Origin: Candidatus Neomarinimicrobiota bacterium
GTDB taxonomy: Bacteria; Fidelibacterota; SORT01
Assembly (NCBI GenBank): GCA_022567655.1
Contig: JADFGO010000015.1
Coordinates: forward strand, 1-32,306
Length of the DNA: 32,306 nucleotides
Direction of reading: 5' to 3'
Positions 1-8,527 of the stretch are shown here, piece by piece; within the stretch, counting starts at the first letter, position 1, and the number at the start of each line of letters is the position of its first letter. The position numbers were made by a program, and so were the translations under genes. Below the pieces are notes generated by a model that had not been told where the DNA came from, did no database searches, and saw only the letters and a program-made list of their open reading frames with translations.

Positions 1-268
1 GCAGATATAATTCATACTTTAGAAATATTATTTAATTCTATAAGTGGGTCGTGAGATTGGGTGAGGTAACAATTTAACCTAAATGCCTTTATATGAATAA
101 AGTCGTGTCATAATGATAAAAAATCTGTTCTTATTAACATAAAACGCAATTACTCAATCTTACATACACATTTTATTTATGATTTCTGTTATAAAGAGAA
201 AATTGATACTAAAAGTCATTCCACAGATTCACTGATAGCTACAAAGAAGTAGTAATAAAAGACTTACA
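1..268. other. AT-rich leader, no gene seen
   Basis: This stretch is strongly AT-rich and I find no convincing coding frame or hairpin terminator. It probably holds the promoter of the Cys/His repeat gene that follows, but I could not pick a -35/-10 pair with confidence, and no clear Shine-Dalgarno precedes the ATG at 269. Confidence 0.4.
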
Positions 269-844
269 ATGACTAATTATGCAAAGACCACATTTCGACA
301 TCTCGAAAAAAAACTTGTTTGTACCTTATTCGGCCATCAAGTTGATAACCATAGGTTTGCCCAGGCGAGTGATAATGTAAAACAGTGCCCCTGTGGTGTT
401 GAGTTTCTTCATCAGGATAGTTCAGAGACACGGGTTCGGCATACGATCTCGTGCTTCTTGATCCATCATAGCTATATAAAGATGAGCACTCGCAATGGCC
501 ATAATGAATATGTCTGTATACAATGTGGTCATCCATTATTGTTTGAAATCGGAAGCGATCCATATTCGAAGAATGGAGGGCACTTTGACAAGAAGGCTCG
601 CTACCTCTGTAATCTATTTGGTCATAAAGTACACACTGTGACCAAGAGGAACAGCTACACTGAATATGCCTGCTTCTGTGGGCATTCTTTTCTCAAGCAA
701 GAGAAATCCCTTAGCAAAGTCACACACCCACTGATATGCCTGTTCGCGGGACACTTCATTCACTTTGAAGCCCGTAGGAATGGCTATGCTGAATTCGTTT
801 GCCGGAACTGTGGTCATACATTCTGTTTCGTGGATAAGAATTAA
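269..844 (+). CDS. Four-unit Cys/His (zinc-ribbon-like) repeat protein, DUF1660-like units
   Basis: A 191-residue soluble protein with no signal peptide. It is made almost entirely of four copies of a unit of about 45 residues: Cys-x4-His, then a spacer often containing an RN-x-Y-x-E-Y/F motif, then a Cys pair followed by Gly-His. The ligand sets are C18/H23/C40/C42, C62/H67/C83/C86, C114/H119/C135/C137 and C157/H162/C178/C181. Units 1 and 3 have CxC while units 2 and 4 have CxxC, so the gene may have grown by duplication of a two-unit block. The unit resembles the short DUF1660-type proteins of phages, which I recall as single-unit; that match is from memory. Each unit probably binds one zinc ion. 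The stop overlaps the next start (TAATG), so the two genes are probably co-translated. Function unknown; nucleic-acid or protein binding is possible. Confidence 0.7.
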   Translation: MTNYAKTTFRHLEKKLVCTLFGHQVDNHRFAQASDNVKQCPCGVEFLHQDSSETRVRHTISCFLIHHSYIKMSTRNGHNEYVCIQCGHPLLFEIGSDPYSKNGGHFDKKARYLCNLFGHKVHTVTKRNSYTEYACFCGHSFLKQEKSLSKVTHPLICLFAGHFIHFEARRNGYAEFVCRNCGHTFCFVDKN

Positions 845-1380
845 TGGTCAATGATCTACTGCGATTTATTCCTTTAGCCGTTTTATCAAATACCGTTTTT
901 CCTCTGACGTTTGATCCAATACTGCTCTTCTATGCGGCTCCATATCCTCTCGGTACTGCTTGGATTTTTGCAGTATTAGGTAGCATTAGTGCGGCTTTTG
1001 GAGGGATAATTGACATAAAACTGCTAAGATCTCTGAGCAACCGAGTTCCAATTACTACTAAGTTTGTTATCCCTGACGTGACACACTTCAGATTCTATAT
1101 TTGGATTGTTTTGTTTGCTCTTTCGCCCATACCATTTACTTTCATCCGGGTGGCCATGCTCTGGAGCAAGCCCGATCCAGTGCTCTATGGTCTTTCAGTG
1201 GGAATTGGTAGGTTACCACGTTACCTGCTTACAATATACCTTTGGCAGAGTCTCACTCTTCCAGTCTGGGTCAGTGGTGCTCTATTGCCATCTGCCTTGG
1301 TGTTAGGTCTTTGGCAGTATTGGTTTAGAAAACGCTCATCCGGGACCTCTTCAAAAGCATTGAGTGAGACAGTAAAGTGA
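844..1380 (+). CDS. Small integral membrane protein, VTT/DedA-like
   Basis: A 178-residue hydrophobic protein with about four to five membrane segments. Features that recall VTT (SNARE-associated, DedA/YqaA-like) proteins are an early PYPLGTAW segment, a glycine-rich helix (GSISAAFGGIIDI), and a later GIGRLPRY motif before another membrane span. Members of that superfamily are thought to move lipids or undecaprenyl-phosphate across membranes, but this is a short and divergent version and no substrate can be assigned. The ATG overlaps the stop of the preceding Cys/His repeat gene in a TAATG junction, so the pair forms a small operon. Composition is AT-rich like its neighbour and unlike the core genes beyond 1570, consistent with an accessory origin. 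It could instead be an unrelated membrane protein. Confidence 0.55.
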   Translation: MVNDLLRFIPLAVLSNTVFPLTFDPILLFYAAPYPLGTAWIFAVLGSISAAFGGIIDIKLLRSLSNRVPITTKFVIPDVTHFRFYIWIVLFALSPIPFTFIRVAMLWSKPDPVLYGLSVGIGRLPRYLLTIYLWQSLTLPVWVSGALLPSALVLGLWQYWFRKRSSGTSSKALSETVK

Positions 1381-1460
1381 AGCATTTTCTTGTTAATTAC
1401 TCTGTCTCGAATATGCTATTTTTGTTCATTGCTTATTTATTCTTCAAATGGATGCCTGAA

Positions 1461-1564
1461 ATGAAAAAACTCATAAGTATATATGTATCTCTGTTTCTGG
1501 TATTCTCAACCGACTCCAAGCAAGCGATTTCGTCCAGACGAGGAAGATGGTGTTGTTGAAGTAA
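1461..1564 (+). pseudogene. Scrap of a T9SS-secreted protein gene: signal-peptide-like start plus last codons of the sorting tail
   Basis: From ATG 1461 a frame encodes a signal-peptide-like start (MKKLISIYVSLFLVFST). From about 1515 the DNA carries, in a different frame, the last 15 codons of a type IX secretion C-terminal sorting tail, ending DFVQTRKMVLLK and stop TAA at 1562-1564. The mature part of the protein is absent and the two pieces are out of frame, so this is a remnant, perhaps of an internal deletion. It is also possible that the hydrophobic start belonged to a different gene: a frame with GTG 1377, overlapping the previous stop, reads through it and ends at 1559. The tail is a near-identical inverted copy of 14387-14432. 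It lies only 7 bp from the stop of the convergent yjbQ. Confidence 0.6.
1515..1560 (+). repeat. 46-bp inverted repeat, left copy (T9SS tail coding DNA)
   Basis: These 46 bases match the reverse complement of 14387-14432 with one mismatch (position 1524, A here, G in the other copy read in the same sense). Both encode the end of the same T9SS sorting tail. The copies point at each other and bracket about 12.8 kb. Confidence 0.9.
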
Positions 1565-1571
1565 GCAGCGC

Positions 1572-1970
1572 TCACTTCCCCACCACCTGAACGATCACGC
1601 GTCTGTTGCGCGGGCCGTCGAATTCGCAAAGGAATATCGACTGCCACGTACCGAGAGTGAGCCTGCCTTCTTCCACAGGAATCTGGACGGATGAGCCGAA
1701 AAGGGAGGTTTTTATGTGCGCGGCGGAATTTCCTTCCGAGTGAGTGTATCCATCCTGCATCGGAACCATCTTATTTATCTCCATGAGAATATCTTTCGCG
1801 ACGTTCGGGTCGGCGCCCTCGTTTATCGTTATTCCCGCCGTAGTGTGGGGGACGTAAACTGTGCATACGCCGTTTTTGACTTCAGTCCGTTGTAGTTCGT
1901 TTTGAACCTGGCTCGTGACGTTGACGAATTCGGTCGAAGAGCGGGTGTTTACTGAGAATTGAGATGGCAT
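1572..1970 (-). CDS. yjbQ: YjbQ family protein (UPF0047)
   Basis: A 132-residue protein with the full UPF0047/YjbQ signature: VPHTTAGITINEGADPNV near residues 40-57 (H42 and E51 conserved) and the HSEGNSAAHIKTSLFGSS block in the second half, ending with the usual RRVIVQVVGK-type strand. The length is typical of the family. E. coli YjbQ has thiamin-phosphate synthase side activity and many members are annotated as secondary thiamine-phosphate synthase, but the physiological role is unsettled. The ATG at 1970 follows a TGAGGT Shine-Dalgarno that overlaps the stop of the upstream gene, 7 bases away. It is the last gene of a six-gene minus-strand operon. Its stop lies 7 bases from the T9SS-tail remnant, so there is no room for a normal terminator. 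Confidence 0.93.
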   Translation of the reverse strand: MPSQFSVNTRSSTEFVNVTSQVQNELQRTEVKNGVCTVYVPHTTAGITINEGADPNVAKDILMEINKMVPMQDGYTHSEGNSAAHIKTSLFGSSVQIPVEEGRLTLGTWQSIFLCEFDGPRNRRVIVQVVGK

Positions 1971-1977
1971 TCTGACC

Positions 1978-3237
1978 TCATGTTTTTTGCGGTTTCTTTC
2001 TGGCAGCGGGGAATAATATATTGTTCAACAGCAGCCGGTAGCCGGGTGAATTCGGGTGCAGCTCGAGATTTGTCGGCGGGTCGTTAACGTGATGCCGCGC
2101 GTCCTCCGGATCGTGCCCCCCGAGAAAAGTGTAAGTCCCTCTTCCGAAATTTCCGTGCATGTACTTGACTTCATCTGCCGATTCAACCTCTCCCATGATA
2201 ACGACATGGTCTTTTATAAGGTGTTTCCGGAATGAGGTCGTTTGTCCCATAAACCCTTTTATGACCCCTACATGGTTTTGAGTGAGCATAGACGGCACAG
2301 GATCGTGCTTTGCCGAAAACTCGAAGAGTGAAAAATAATCCGTTTCCGCGAGACGCGGATTCGCGCCGCTTGACGGCACGGCGTCGATGTCCGAAAACTC
2401 ATAGATCATCGGGTCCTTTACAAGTTTGAAATCCTTAAACGCCAACGTTTTAGAGTAGTCGAGCTTTTTATCCGCATCCGGATCGACCGGAGTCATATCG
2501 AACGGCACGCCGACAATATCTACTCCTTCAGCCGCTAACGCTATGTCATAGCTGTCTGTTGCCGAACACATCGCAAATAGAAAGCCACCGCTGCCTACAT
2601 ATTCCTTTATCACGCGCGCTACGGCTTTTTTCTGCTCTGATACGCTCGGATAGCCGAGGCTGGCTGCCATCTCTTCGTACTGAATCTGCTGCCGGATATA
2701 CCATGGCGCGCTGTGGTACGAGGAGTAAAACTTGCCGTACTGCCCGGTGAAATCTTCATGGTGCAGGTGAAGCCAATCGTACCGGGAGAGGTTCCCTCTC
2801 AGGACTTCCGGGTCCCATAATTTGTCGTAATTGATTTCGGCATACGTAAGGGCTAACGTGACGGCGTCGTCCCACGGTTGAGTGTTGGAGGGTGTATATA
2901 CCGCTATGCGCGGCACCTTTTCGAGCAGAATAACTTCCATGTTGTTGGCTTCTATCTCTGCGTACACGTCGATAATTCGGCTTGACGCAACTGTCTCGGA
3001 GCTTACTCCGCGTATCCTGCATTCCCGCGCGATCTTATCTGAATAGTCTATCAGGAAAGAACCGCCGCGGTAATTCAGCAGCCACTCGACTTCCAAGTCC
3101 GCTTCCAATATCCAAAAGGCGATGCCGTATGCTTTAAGGTGATTGGTCTGTGTTAAATCCATAGGTATGAGAAGTTTTTGCCCCTGAAGAAGGTTGAGAT
3201 TGAACAGAAAAAATATAATGGTAAGGAGATGTTTCAA
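1978..3237 (-). CDS. Secreted protein of the family often annotated 'asparagine synthetase B' (GATase-like, function unknown)
   Basis: A 419-residue protein read from a TTG at 3237, the first start that gives a clean signal peptide (LKHLLTIIFFLFNLNLLQGQ); a longer frame has its ATG deep inside the upstream gene. The TTG lies one base after the upstream stop. Family landmarks are LLIPMDLTQTNHLKAYG, EWLLNYRGGSFL, YDWLHLHHEDFTGQYGKFY, GGFLFAMCSATDSYDIALA, GGHDPEDARHHV and HPNSPGYRL near the C-terminus. From memory this family is widespread in Bacteroidota and frequently named asparagine synthetase B. That name is not supported here: there is no N-terminal nucleophile cysteine domain, no ATP-pyrophosphatase domain, and the protein is exported. 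A strand followed by a cysteine (FAMCSA, about residue 222) suggests a class-I glutamine-amidotransferase-like fold. A related motif occurs in the DUF4159 protein of the same operon. Confidence 0.85.
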   Translation of the reverse strand: MKHLLTIIFFLFNLNLLQGQKLLIPMDLTQTNHLKAYGIAFWILEADLEVEWLLNYRGGSFLIDYSDKIARECRIRGVSSETVASSRIIDVYAEIEANNMEVILLEKVPRIAVYTPSNTQPWDDAVTLALTYAEINYDKLWDPEVLRGNLSRYDWLHLHHEDFTGQYGKFYSSYHSAPWYIRQQIQYEEMAASLGYPSVSEQKKAVARVIKEYVGSGGFLFAMCSATDSYDIALAAEGVDIVGVPFDMTPVDPDADKKLDYSKTLAFKDFKLVKDPMIYEFSDIDAVPSSGANPRLAETDYFSLFEFSAKHDPVPSMLTQNHVGVIKGFMGQTTSFRKHLIKDHVVIMGEVESADEVKYMHGNFGRGTYTFLGGHDPEDARHHVNDPPTNLELHPNSPGYRLLLNNILFPAARKKPQKT

Positions 3238-3238
3238 T

Positions 3239-5125
3239 CTAATTGACCTTATTTGAATCTGCAATTTCCCGCAGCTTTTTTCTCGCTCTTTCCGAGTACA
3301 GGCTTCTCGGGTGTTCGATAAGGAGTTTTTCGTAATAATACACCGCAGCTGCCCGGTCTTGCAGTCCGACCTCACTGACCTCAGCCGCCGCCACGAGAGC
3401 TTTGTCATTCAGATCAGATTCGGGAAAAATCTCCAAAAAGCGGTCGAAAGTCTCTTTGGATTCTCGATATCTTCCCATTTTCGCCGACAGTTCTCCCGCC
3501 ATGAAGAGGGCGTCGTCCGAGAAGGGGGAGTCCGGGTGTTCGTCGGTCAAGGACAAAAAAGCGGAGCGCGCCTCAGAATGTTTCCTGCGGTATGAGAGGA
3601 GATCCGCCTTTGCGTACATTTTCAATTCTTCCATCGCCGATGCGGTTGTATGGCTTTTTGCGATCTGTATCAGTATGCTCAGCTCGAGCACATCATTCAT
3701 GAGCTTGTCCTCAAAATCGATTTCAAAGATCAATTCGTTCAGATGATATAAGGCGCTGTCGAGCTCACCGCTGAAGTATTCGATCCTGCATGCGGAAAAT
3801 TTAGCGTGCAGGCGGAGCTCTTCGGACCTAGCTCTTTCGGCTAACTGTAAATACGATCCCTTAGCAGTTTCCAGCATGCCCCTTTCAAGAGAGATGTCCG
3901 CTAATCTCATCAGCGCAGGTTCAACGATCTCAGGTTTGCGGGAAGCTTTGAGAGAACTTTCGAAAGCTCTCTCCGCCTCATCGAGATTTTGCAACCGATT
4001 CAAATTTATCTCACCCATTCGGAAGTAAGCCCTGCCCGAAATCGAGCTGTTGGCGTAAGTAGATGCTATGGAGTCATATAGCGCAATCGACTGCGGAATG
4101 GCCGGCGCCTCGTTTATACCTTCTCCAAACCGATTCGGGTGCGCCAGCAGGTAGTCGGAATCGGGATAAGATCGTGCGGTTTCGCTTAATTCAGTCAGCT
4201 CTGCGAGAAGAAAATAAACCTGAGGGTAAAGACGACTTTCGGGTTTTAAAGTCATGAAGCGATAAGCGGCTTCGATTCCGATTTTATAATGCTTTTCCCG
4301 TTTCAGGGTTTGTATAAAGTCGAAAAGAACCCAGCCATCCGATTCGGAATTTTGCTCGAGAACGACGTAACCCTCGAAAGATTCTCTTAAATTGCCGCTT
4401 CGATAGTGATAATCAGCGACGAGCTGCCTGAGGTTTGCGTTATCGGGCGATTCGGCAAGTCCTTTTTCAAGCCGGGAAAGTACCAACCGGACGGTGGCGC
4501 TGTCGCCGCTGAACCTTGAGAGCTGTTTTCGCACGTAGTTATAATTTTTTGAATCAAAACTAAGAAACTTCACATATTCTTCCGTAGCCTTGAGGTAGTT
4601 AAGGCGGGCGGCATAGAAATTAGCCAGATCACGAGTGACCGGAGCCGGATTCTCCATGTTATTCTGAGCATCTACGTAAATGTCCACAGTCTCATCGAAA
4701 AACCGATTGCTCTGTAAGACTAAAGCAACGGTTCGGCGCAGTGAATAATTTTCCGGATGAGTATCAGTCAGTCTGCGGACAATTGACATACCCTTTTCGA
4801 CCTCTCCTGATTTCAGGTAGGCATCCACCATTTCCGCTTCGATCCGCCAGTTTGCCGGATGACGTTCGAGCGCCCTGTTCAGAATCTCTAATATCTTATC
4901 GTACCTGTTAAGACGGGAGTAGATGTCTTTCAGCGAGTTGCTGAACGGAATATTATCCGGGTTATTGCGAGCCAGTCTTTCGAGTATTTCCGCCGCTTCT
5001 TCTAATTTGCCGGCTCGTTGATATGCCTTTGCCCTTTTGAAAAGCATCTCGTTTTCTATCACCTGTGCGTCTAAGGTGTTCAGGAGAGAAATAAACAGAA
5101 CGACTAAAGTGCAAAAAACTCTCAT
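3239..5125 (-). CDS. Periplasmic TPR-repeat protein
   Basis: A 628-residue protein with an N-terminal signal peptide (MRVFCTLVVLFISLLNTLDA, cut before the Q) followed by tetratricopeptide repeats along its whole length. Clear repeat cores include AKAYQRAGKLEEAAEILERL near residue 33, ILNRALERHPANWRIEAEMV, and MGRYRESKETFDRFLEIFPE near the C-terminus. TPR arrays are scaffolds for protein-protein contact. The start overlaps the stop of the DUF4175 gene by four bases (ATGA), and the next gene starts one base after its stop, so it is translationally coupled on both sides. It is probably an assembly partner of the DUF4175 protein in the periplasm. No catalytic motif is visible. Confidence 0.88.
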   Translation of the reverse strand: MRVFCTLVVLFISLLNTLDAQVIENEMLFKRAKAYQRAGKLEEAAEILERLARNNPDNIPFSNSLKDIYSRLNRYDKILEILNRALERHPANWRIEAEMVDAYLKSGEVEKGMSIVRRLTDTHPENYSLRRTVALVLQSNRFFDETVDIYVDAQNNMENPAPVTRDLANFYAARLNYLKATEEYVKFLSFDSKNYNYVRKQLSRFSGDSATVRLVLSRLEKGLAESPDNANLRQLVADYHYRSGNLRESFEGYVVLEQNSESDGWVLFDFIQTLKREKHYKIGIEAAYRFMTLKPESRLYPQVYFLLAELTELSETARSYPDSDYLLAHPNRFGEGINEAPAIPQSIALYDSIASTYANSSISGRAYFRMGEINLNRLQNLDEAERAFESSLKASRKPEIVEPALMRLADISLERGMLETAKGSYLQLAERARSEELRLHAKFSACRIEYFSGELDSALYHLNELIFEIDFEDKLMNDVLELSILIQIAKSHTTASAMEELKMYAKADLLSYRRKHSEARSAFLSLTDEHPDSPFSDDALFMAGELSAKMGRYRESKETFDRFLEIFPESDLNDKALVAAAEVSEVGLQDRAAAVYYYEKLLIEHPRSLYSERARKKLREIADSNKVN

Positions 5126-8100
5126 CCGGAGTCATCTACCCCGGATTTTGTTTCGTTAATCCTGAGAGAGTTAAAATAATTCCTTATAAGTTCCTGATAG
5201 TCCCTCGCGTACCCTTCTCTCAGGGCGTTAATGAGCTCGCGGTTGAGTAGTTCGCCGCGTTCCCCCAAATCTTCGGGAAGACCCTGTGGACCGAGCCGGG
5301 TTATGTCAACAGCGCCTTTTGACTTCCGTTTGTTGCTTTTCTCTCTTTCTCTCATAGATTTTTGGGAATCGAGCATGCGGGAAAGAATCCGTTGCTGTCT
5401 CTGGATTGTATTCCGCGAGAATCGCCGGTTTTTAAGCTCGTTTACCACCTGTTCCATATCATCTACAATTGCGTCGAGCCTTCCGGGAGCGTCGCTTTTC
5501 CCAGCCATCTCCTTCATCATTTTTTCGAGGGATCTCTGAAGCTGTTCCTGCCGTGCTGCGAGCCTCCGCATTGCGTCGCGTATTCCTCTCGCACCGGGAT
5601 TTGAGCCCGGAAGCAAGTTCAGGGATTCGTTATTGATCCCTCCCTGCGCACTGGCCATCTGCTGAAGCTGCCGCATATACTGTTCAAATCCTGTTCCGGA
5701 GCCGGAGGCGGATAGTTGAGACATCGCCCCGCGGAGCGAAAGAATTGTTTCGTTCAATCCTCCAAGAGCTATCTGCTGCGATCGAGTGCTCTTTCTGATG
5801 TTGCGTTCCGAGAGATTCCTGACGGCATCGGACATTGCGCCGGAGGTCTTGCCTATCGAACGGGCGATTGACGGATTGATCCCGAACGTTTTCTTCGATA
5901 AGTCCACGAGGTCTTCCACCATTCCGCCGAGATCGCGCCTGAACTGTTCCTGCTTGCTTGCGATCTTGTCGATCTCAGGGCTGTTACTTTTCAGTCCTTC
6001 GCTGTTTTCTCCCAATTCTTCCTGATTTTTTGAAAGCTGAATCGCTTTTCTTATTATCTTCTGAAATCCGGCTAATACTTCCTCTAATTGTTTCCGGCGC
6101 ATTTCTTCCTTGAGGGCGGTCAGCTTACTGAGCATCGCTTCCATTTCGGATTGAGCCGATTCGGCGTATTTATTCGAGGCGGAGAGATCGCCCTGATCCA
6201 TCGACTGTTGAGCCTCCTGAACTGATTCCGGCAGCTCCCCGCTTTCCATCTCCGACCTTAACCCGGAAATTTTAGAGGTGGGCATTTCGGGATAAGGTTC
6301 GGTAAGTCCTTCCAATTTTTTCATCTCGTTTGCCAGCTTCGAAAGTTCATCGGAGACGTTTTTTTCCTCTTTGGAGAGCTCTTTGAGATCAGCGACGTCC
6401 TCTTTCCGAAGAGACTGAGTTTGATCCGTTATCTTTTGCTGCGCCTTAACCAGTTCGTTCATCCGTTTCAATATTTCGTCCATTTTCTGCTCAGCCTGCA
6501 CCCGGCGGAATATTTCGAGAGTCCGCTCGAGTTCTCTGGCGAAGCGATCCTGAGAGATCATGAACTCCTGTAATGCCATTGCTATATCTTCTTCACGCAG
6601 CGAAGACATAGCGTCGCGCAGCCGTTCCATTGCTTCTAATAGTTCAGGCGAAGCCAATTCCTGAAATAGATTCTGAAGTTCGAGGTACATCTCGAGAGTT
6701 TCGGATGTGAAGAGCTGGTTCTCTTCTCCTTCCTTGATGATCTCGTCGAGTTTTTCGGTAATTGATTTTATCTTCTCTTCTAGCTCTTTTTGACGCTGTA
6801 AAGTCTCATCGATCTTTTGTTTTTTGCTCCAATTCAGTTCCGGGTTTTTCTTGAGCTCTTCACTGATCTCGACCATAGCTTGCCGGATTTCTTTTGCTTC
6901 ATCGAGAACATCTTCCGCTATCACATGCGCTTCATAGGTGTTATCTTCAAGCCGTTGGTAGAGTTCAGCCATAGTAGGGAAGCGGGCACGATAGGTACGG
7001 CTCTTTGCGTATTTCGGTCCGGAGTACATGTCATTGTCGTAAGAGAACGCAAAATATTCGACAACGTCTCTGGGTACAAGTTCAAAAAGGGAGAGATCGA
7101 ACATATACGGTAATTCCAAACTGTTTTTTTTGAGCCGGGGCAGTGAAATCGGTATCGTCTTAAAGGAAGAATCCGGTGAAAAATCGTTAAGGATACGGAA
7201 AGCGATACCGGCAGAGCTTATACCAAAATCATCATCTATACGAATCCTGAGGGGTATGAGCATCGACGCATTCAGATCATAAGTATCTTCCTGTTCGAGG
7301 ATAGATATGACCGGATAGGCATCACGCAGCGCTACGAGGTTGAATTGAACAGGGTCGAGATTGCTCACTCCCTGAGTGTCCCTAAGCGAGAAATAAAAAT
7401 TATCGCTTTCTGAAATTACGAATCTTCCGTGCGCTCTATTGCCCTCTGTTTTCAGCGAAACAGGTTCAATAGTGCTGAACGTAATCTCCGCGAAGGCGAG
7501 GCGTTTGTTCGATTCGATTGTCACTGAAGCCCCGGTTCCTGCGAGTGCGCTTATTTCGCTGATGTTGCCTTCCGCTATCTGAGTTTGAAGACCGGAGTAT
7601 TCGGGATAATCGAGACGTATCAAAAGTTTTTGAACGGTCGGGCGTTCGATGACCGTGACCGTATAATTTTCAGATTTATAGCTGCCCCAGGATTTAAGGA
7701 TATTCGGCTCTGCGGCTGTGAATCTGTAACTGAAGCTTGCGCTTACGGCGGGATAGGATAAATGCATCTTGTATGACGAATCTGCCTCGATTTTGAATGA
7801 TTCCGCTATTCCGTTTTCGGTTATCTCTACTTTCCAATCATGAGGAATTGATGTTCCGGACGCAAGCGCCGTAAGGTTCACACTGTCACCTTTAACCACT
7901 TCAACGTCTCCGGGTTGAACGTCCAACCTGAAGGGGACAGGATGCGAAAATTCCTTGTTTGGCATTGCAAGCCTGAAAGCTGCCTCTCGCAGCGTGCCCG
8001 GGGAGATGAAAAATATCATTCCGGCTGTCAACACTGCGGTTATAAATCCTATTTTAGATCTTTTTCCCCGGTTTTTATCTATATAATCTCCCGTTTTTAT

Positions 8101-8523
8101 CTGAGAGACCGAGCTGCTGATTTCACTTATGGACATTTCAATAAGTTCAGGTGAGTAATTTTTATCATCGGGTAAGCGTATCAATTGAAGAGCGTTTAAC
8201 AGTTTATCCTTTATCGTAGGGTCGCCTTTTCCTATTGTTCGGGCGATCTCCTCGTCCGAGTAATCCGGATTCTGTCCCGATTTGGCTTTTCTGAACTTCA
8301 ACAGTGTAATAAGCGCCGACAGAACTACACCGACGAGAAAACCAATTGAAATAAACCAGCGCAACGCATCTCCGAACCGGAATACACCCTCTAAAAATAT
8401 GAGCAGGAGCGCCGAGGTAATAAAGAGGCTCCCGTAAAAAAACAGTGAGAGCTTGAAACGGCTGAACGCCAATTTATCCCTCAACTGACGGATTTTTTCG
8501 GTTATGAGATATTTTTCTTTCAT
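5122..8523 (-). CDS. DUF4175 family membrane-anchored coiled-coil protein
   Basis: An 1133-residue protein. Two membrane spans lie near residues 25-48 and 54-77, and a third near 157-175. A beta-rich, Ig-like extracytoplasmic region follows (about 190-510; for example VEVVKGDSVNLTALASG). Then comes a long Glu/Lys/Met/Gln-rich coiled coil (about 525-1080) and a short C-terminus. This architecture matches the DUF4175 family, large uncharacterised proteins of Bacteroidota and relatives often found near DUF4159, DUF58, MoxR and BatA-type genes. Here only DUF4159 is present beside it. The start lies 4 bases after the DUF4159 stop, and the stop overlaps the TPR gene by 4 bases. I infer a scaffold spanning the inner membrane and periplasm; no enzymatic motif is visible. 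Confidence 0.85.
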   Translation of the reverse strand: MKEKYLITEKIRQLRDKLAFSRFKLSLFFYGSLFITSALLLIFLEGVFRFGDALRWFISIGFLVGVVLSALITLLKFRKAKSGQNPDYSDEEIARTIGKGDPTIKDKLLNALQLIRLPDDKNYSPELIEMSISEISSSVSQIKTGDYIDKNRGKRSKIGFITAVLTAGMIFFISPGTLREAAFRLAMPNKEFSHPVPFRLDVQPGDVEVVKGDSVNLTALASGTSIPHDWKVEITENGIAESFKIEADSSYKMHLSYPAVSASFSYRFTAAEPNILKSWGSYKSENYTVTVIERPTVQKLLIRLDYPEYSGLQTQIAEGNISEISALAGTGASVTIESNKRLAFAEITFSTIEPVSLKTEGNRAHGRFVISESDNFYFSLRDTQGVSNLDPVQFNLVALRDAYPVISILEQEDTYDLNASMLIPLRIRIDDDFGISSAGIAFRILNDFSPDSSFKTIPISLPRLKKNSLELPYMFDLSLFELVPRDVVEYFAFSYDNDMYSGPKYAKSRTYRARFPTMAELYQRLEDNTYEAHVIAEDVLDEAKEIRQAMVEISEELKKNPELNWSKKQKIDETLQRQKELEEKIKSITEKLDEIIKEGEENQLFTSETLEMYLELQNLFQELASPELLEAMERLRDAMSSLREEDIAMALQEFMISQDRFARELERTLEIFRRVQAEQKMDEILKRMNELVKAQQKITDQTQSLRKEDVADLKELSKEEKNVSDELSKLANEMKKLEGLTEPYPEMPTSKISGLRSEMESGELPESVQEAQQSMDQGDLSASNKYAESAQSEMEAMLSKLTALKEEMRRKQLEEVLAGFQKIIRKAIQLSKNQEELGENSEGLKSNSPEIDKIASKQEQFRRDLGGMVEDLVDLSKKTFGINPSIARSIGKTSGAMSDAVRNLSERNIRKSTRSQQIALGGLNETILSLRGAMSQLSASGSGTGFEQYMRQLQQMASAQGGINNESLNLLPGSNPGARGIRDAMRRLAARQEQLQRSLEKMMKEMAGKSDAPGRLDAIVDDMEQVVNELKNRRFSRNTIQRQQRILSRMLDSQKSMREREKSNKRKSKGAVDITRLGPQGLPEDLGERGELLNRELINALREGYARDYQELIRNYFNSLRINETKSGVDDSG

Positions 8524-8527
8524 CGTT

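Noticed and set aside
1377-1559. A 60-codon frame from GTG 1377 as a real small membrane protein
   Set aside because: Its last third is the T9SS tail DNA read in the wrong frame, so at least that part is not a designed protein; I describe the region as a remnant.
1978-3237. Functional asparagine synthetase B
   Set aside because: No N-terminal nucleophile Cys, no pyrophosphatase loop, and a signal peptide at the start.
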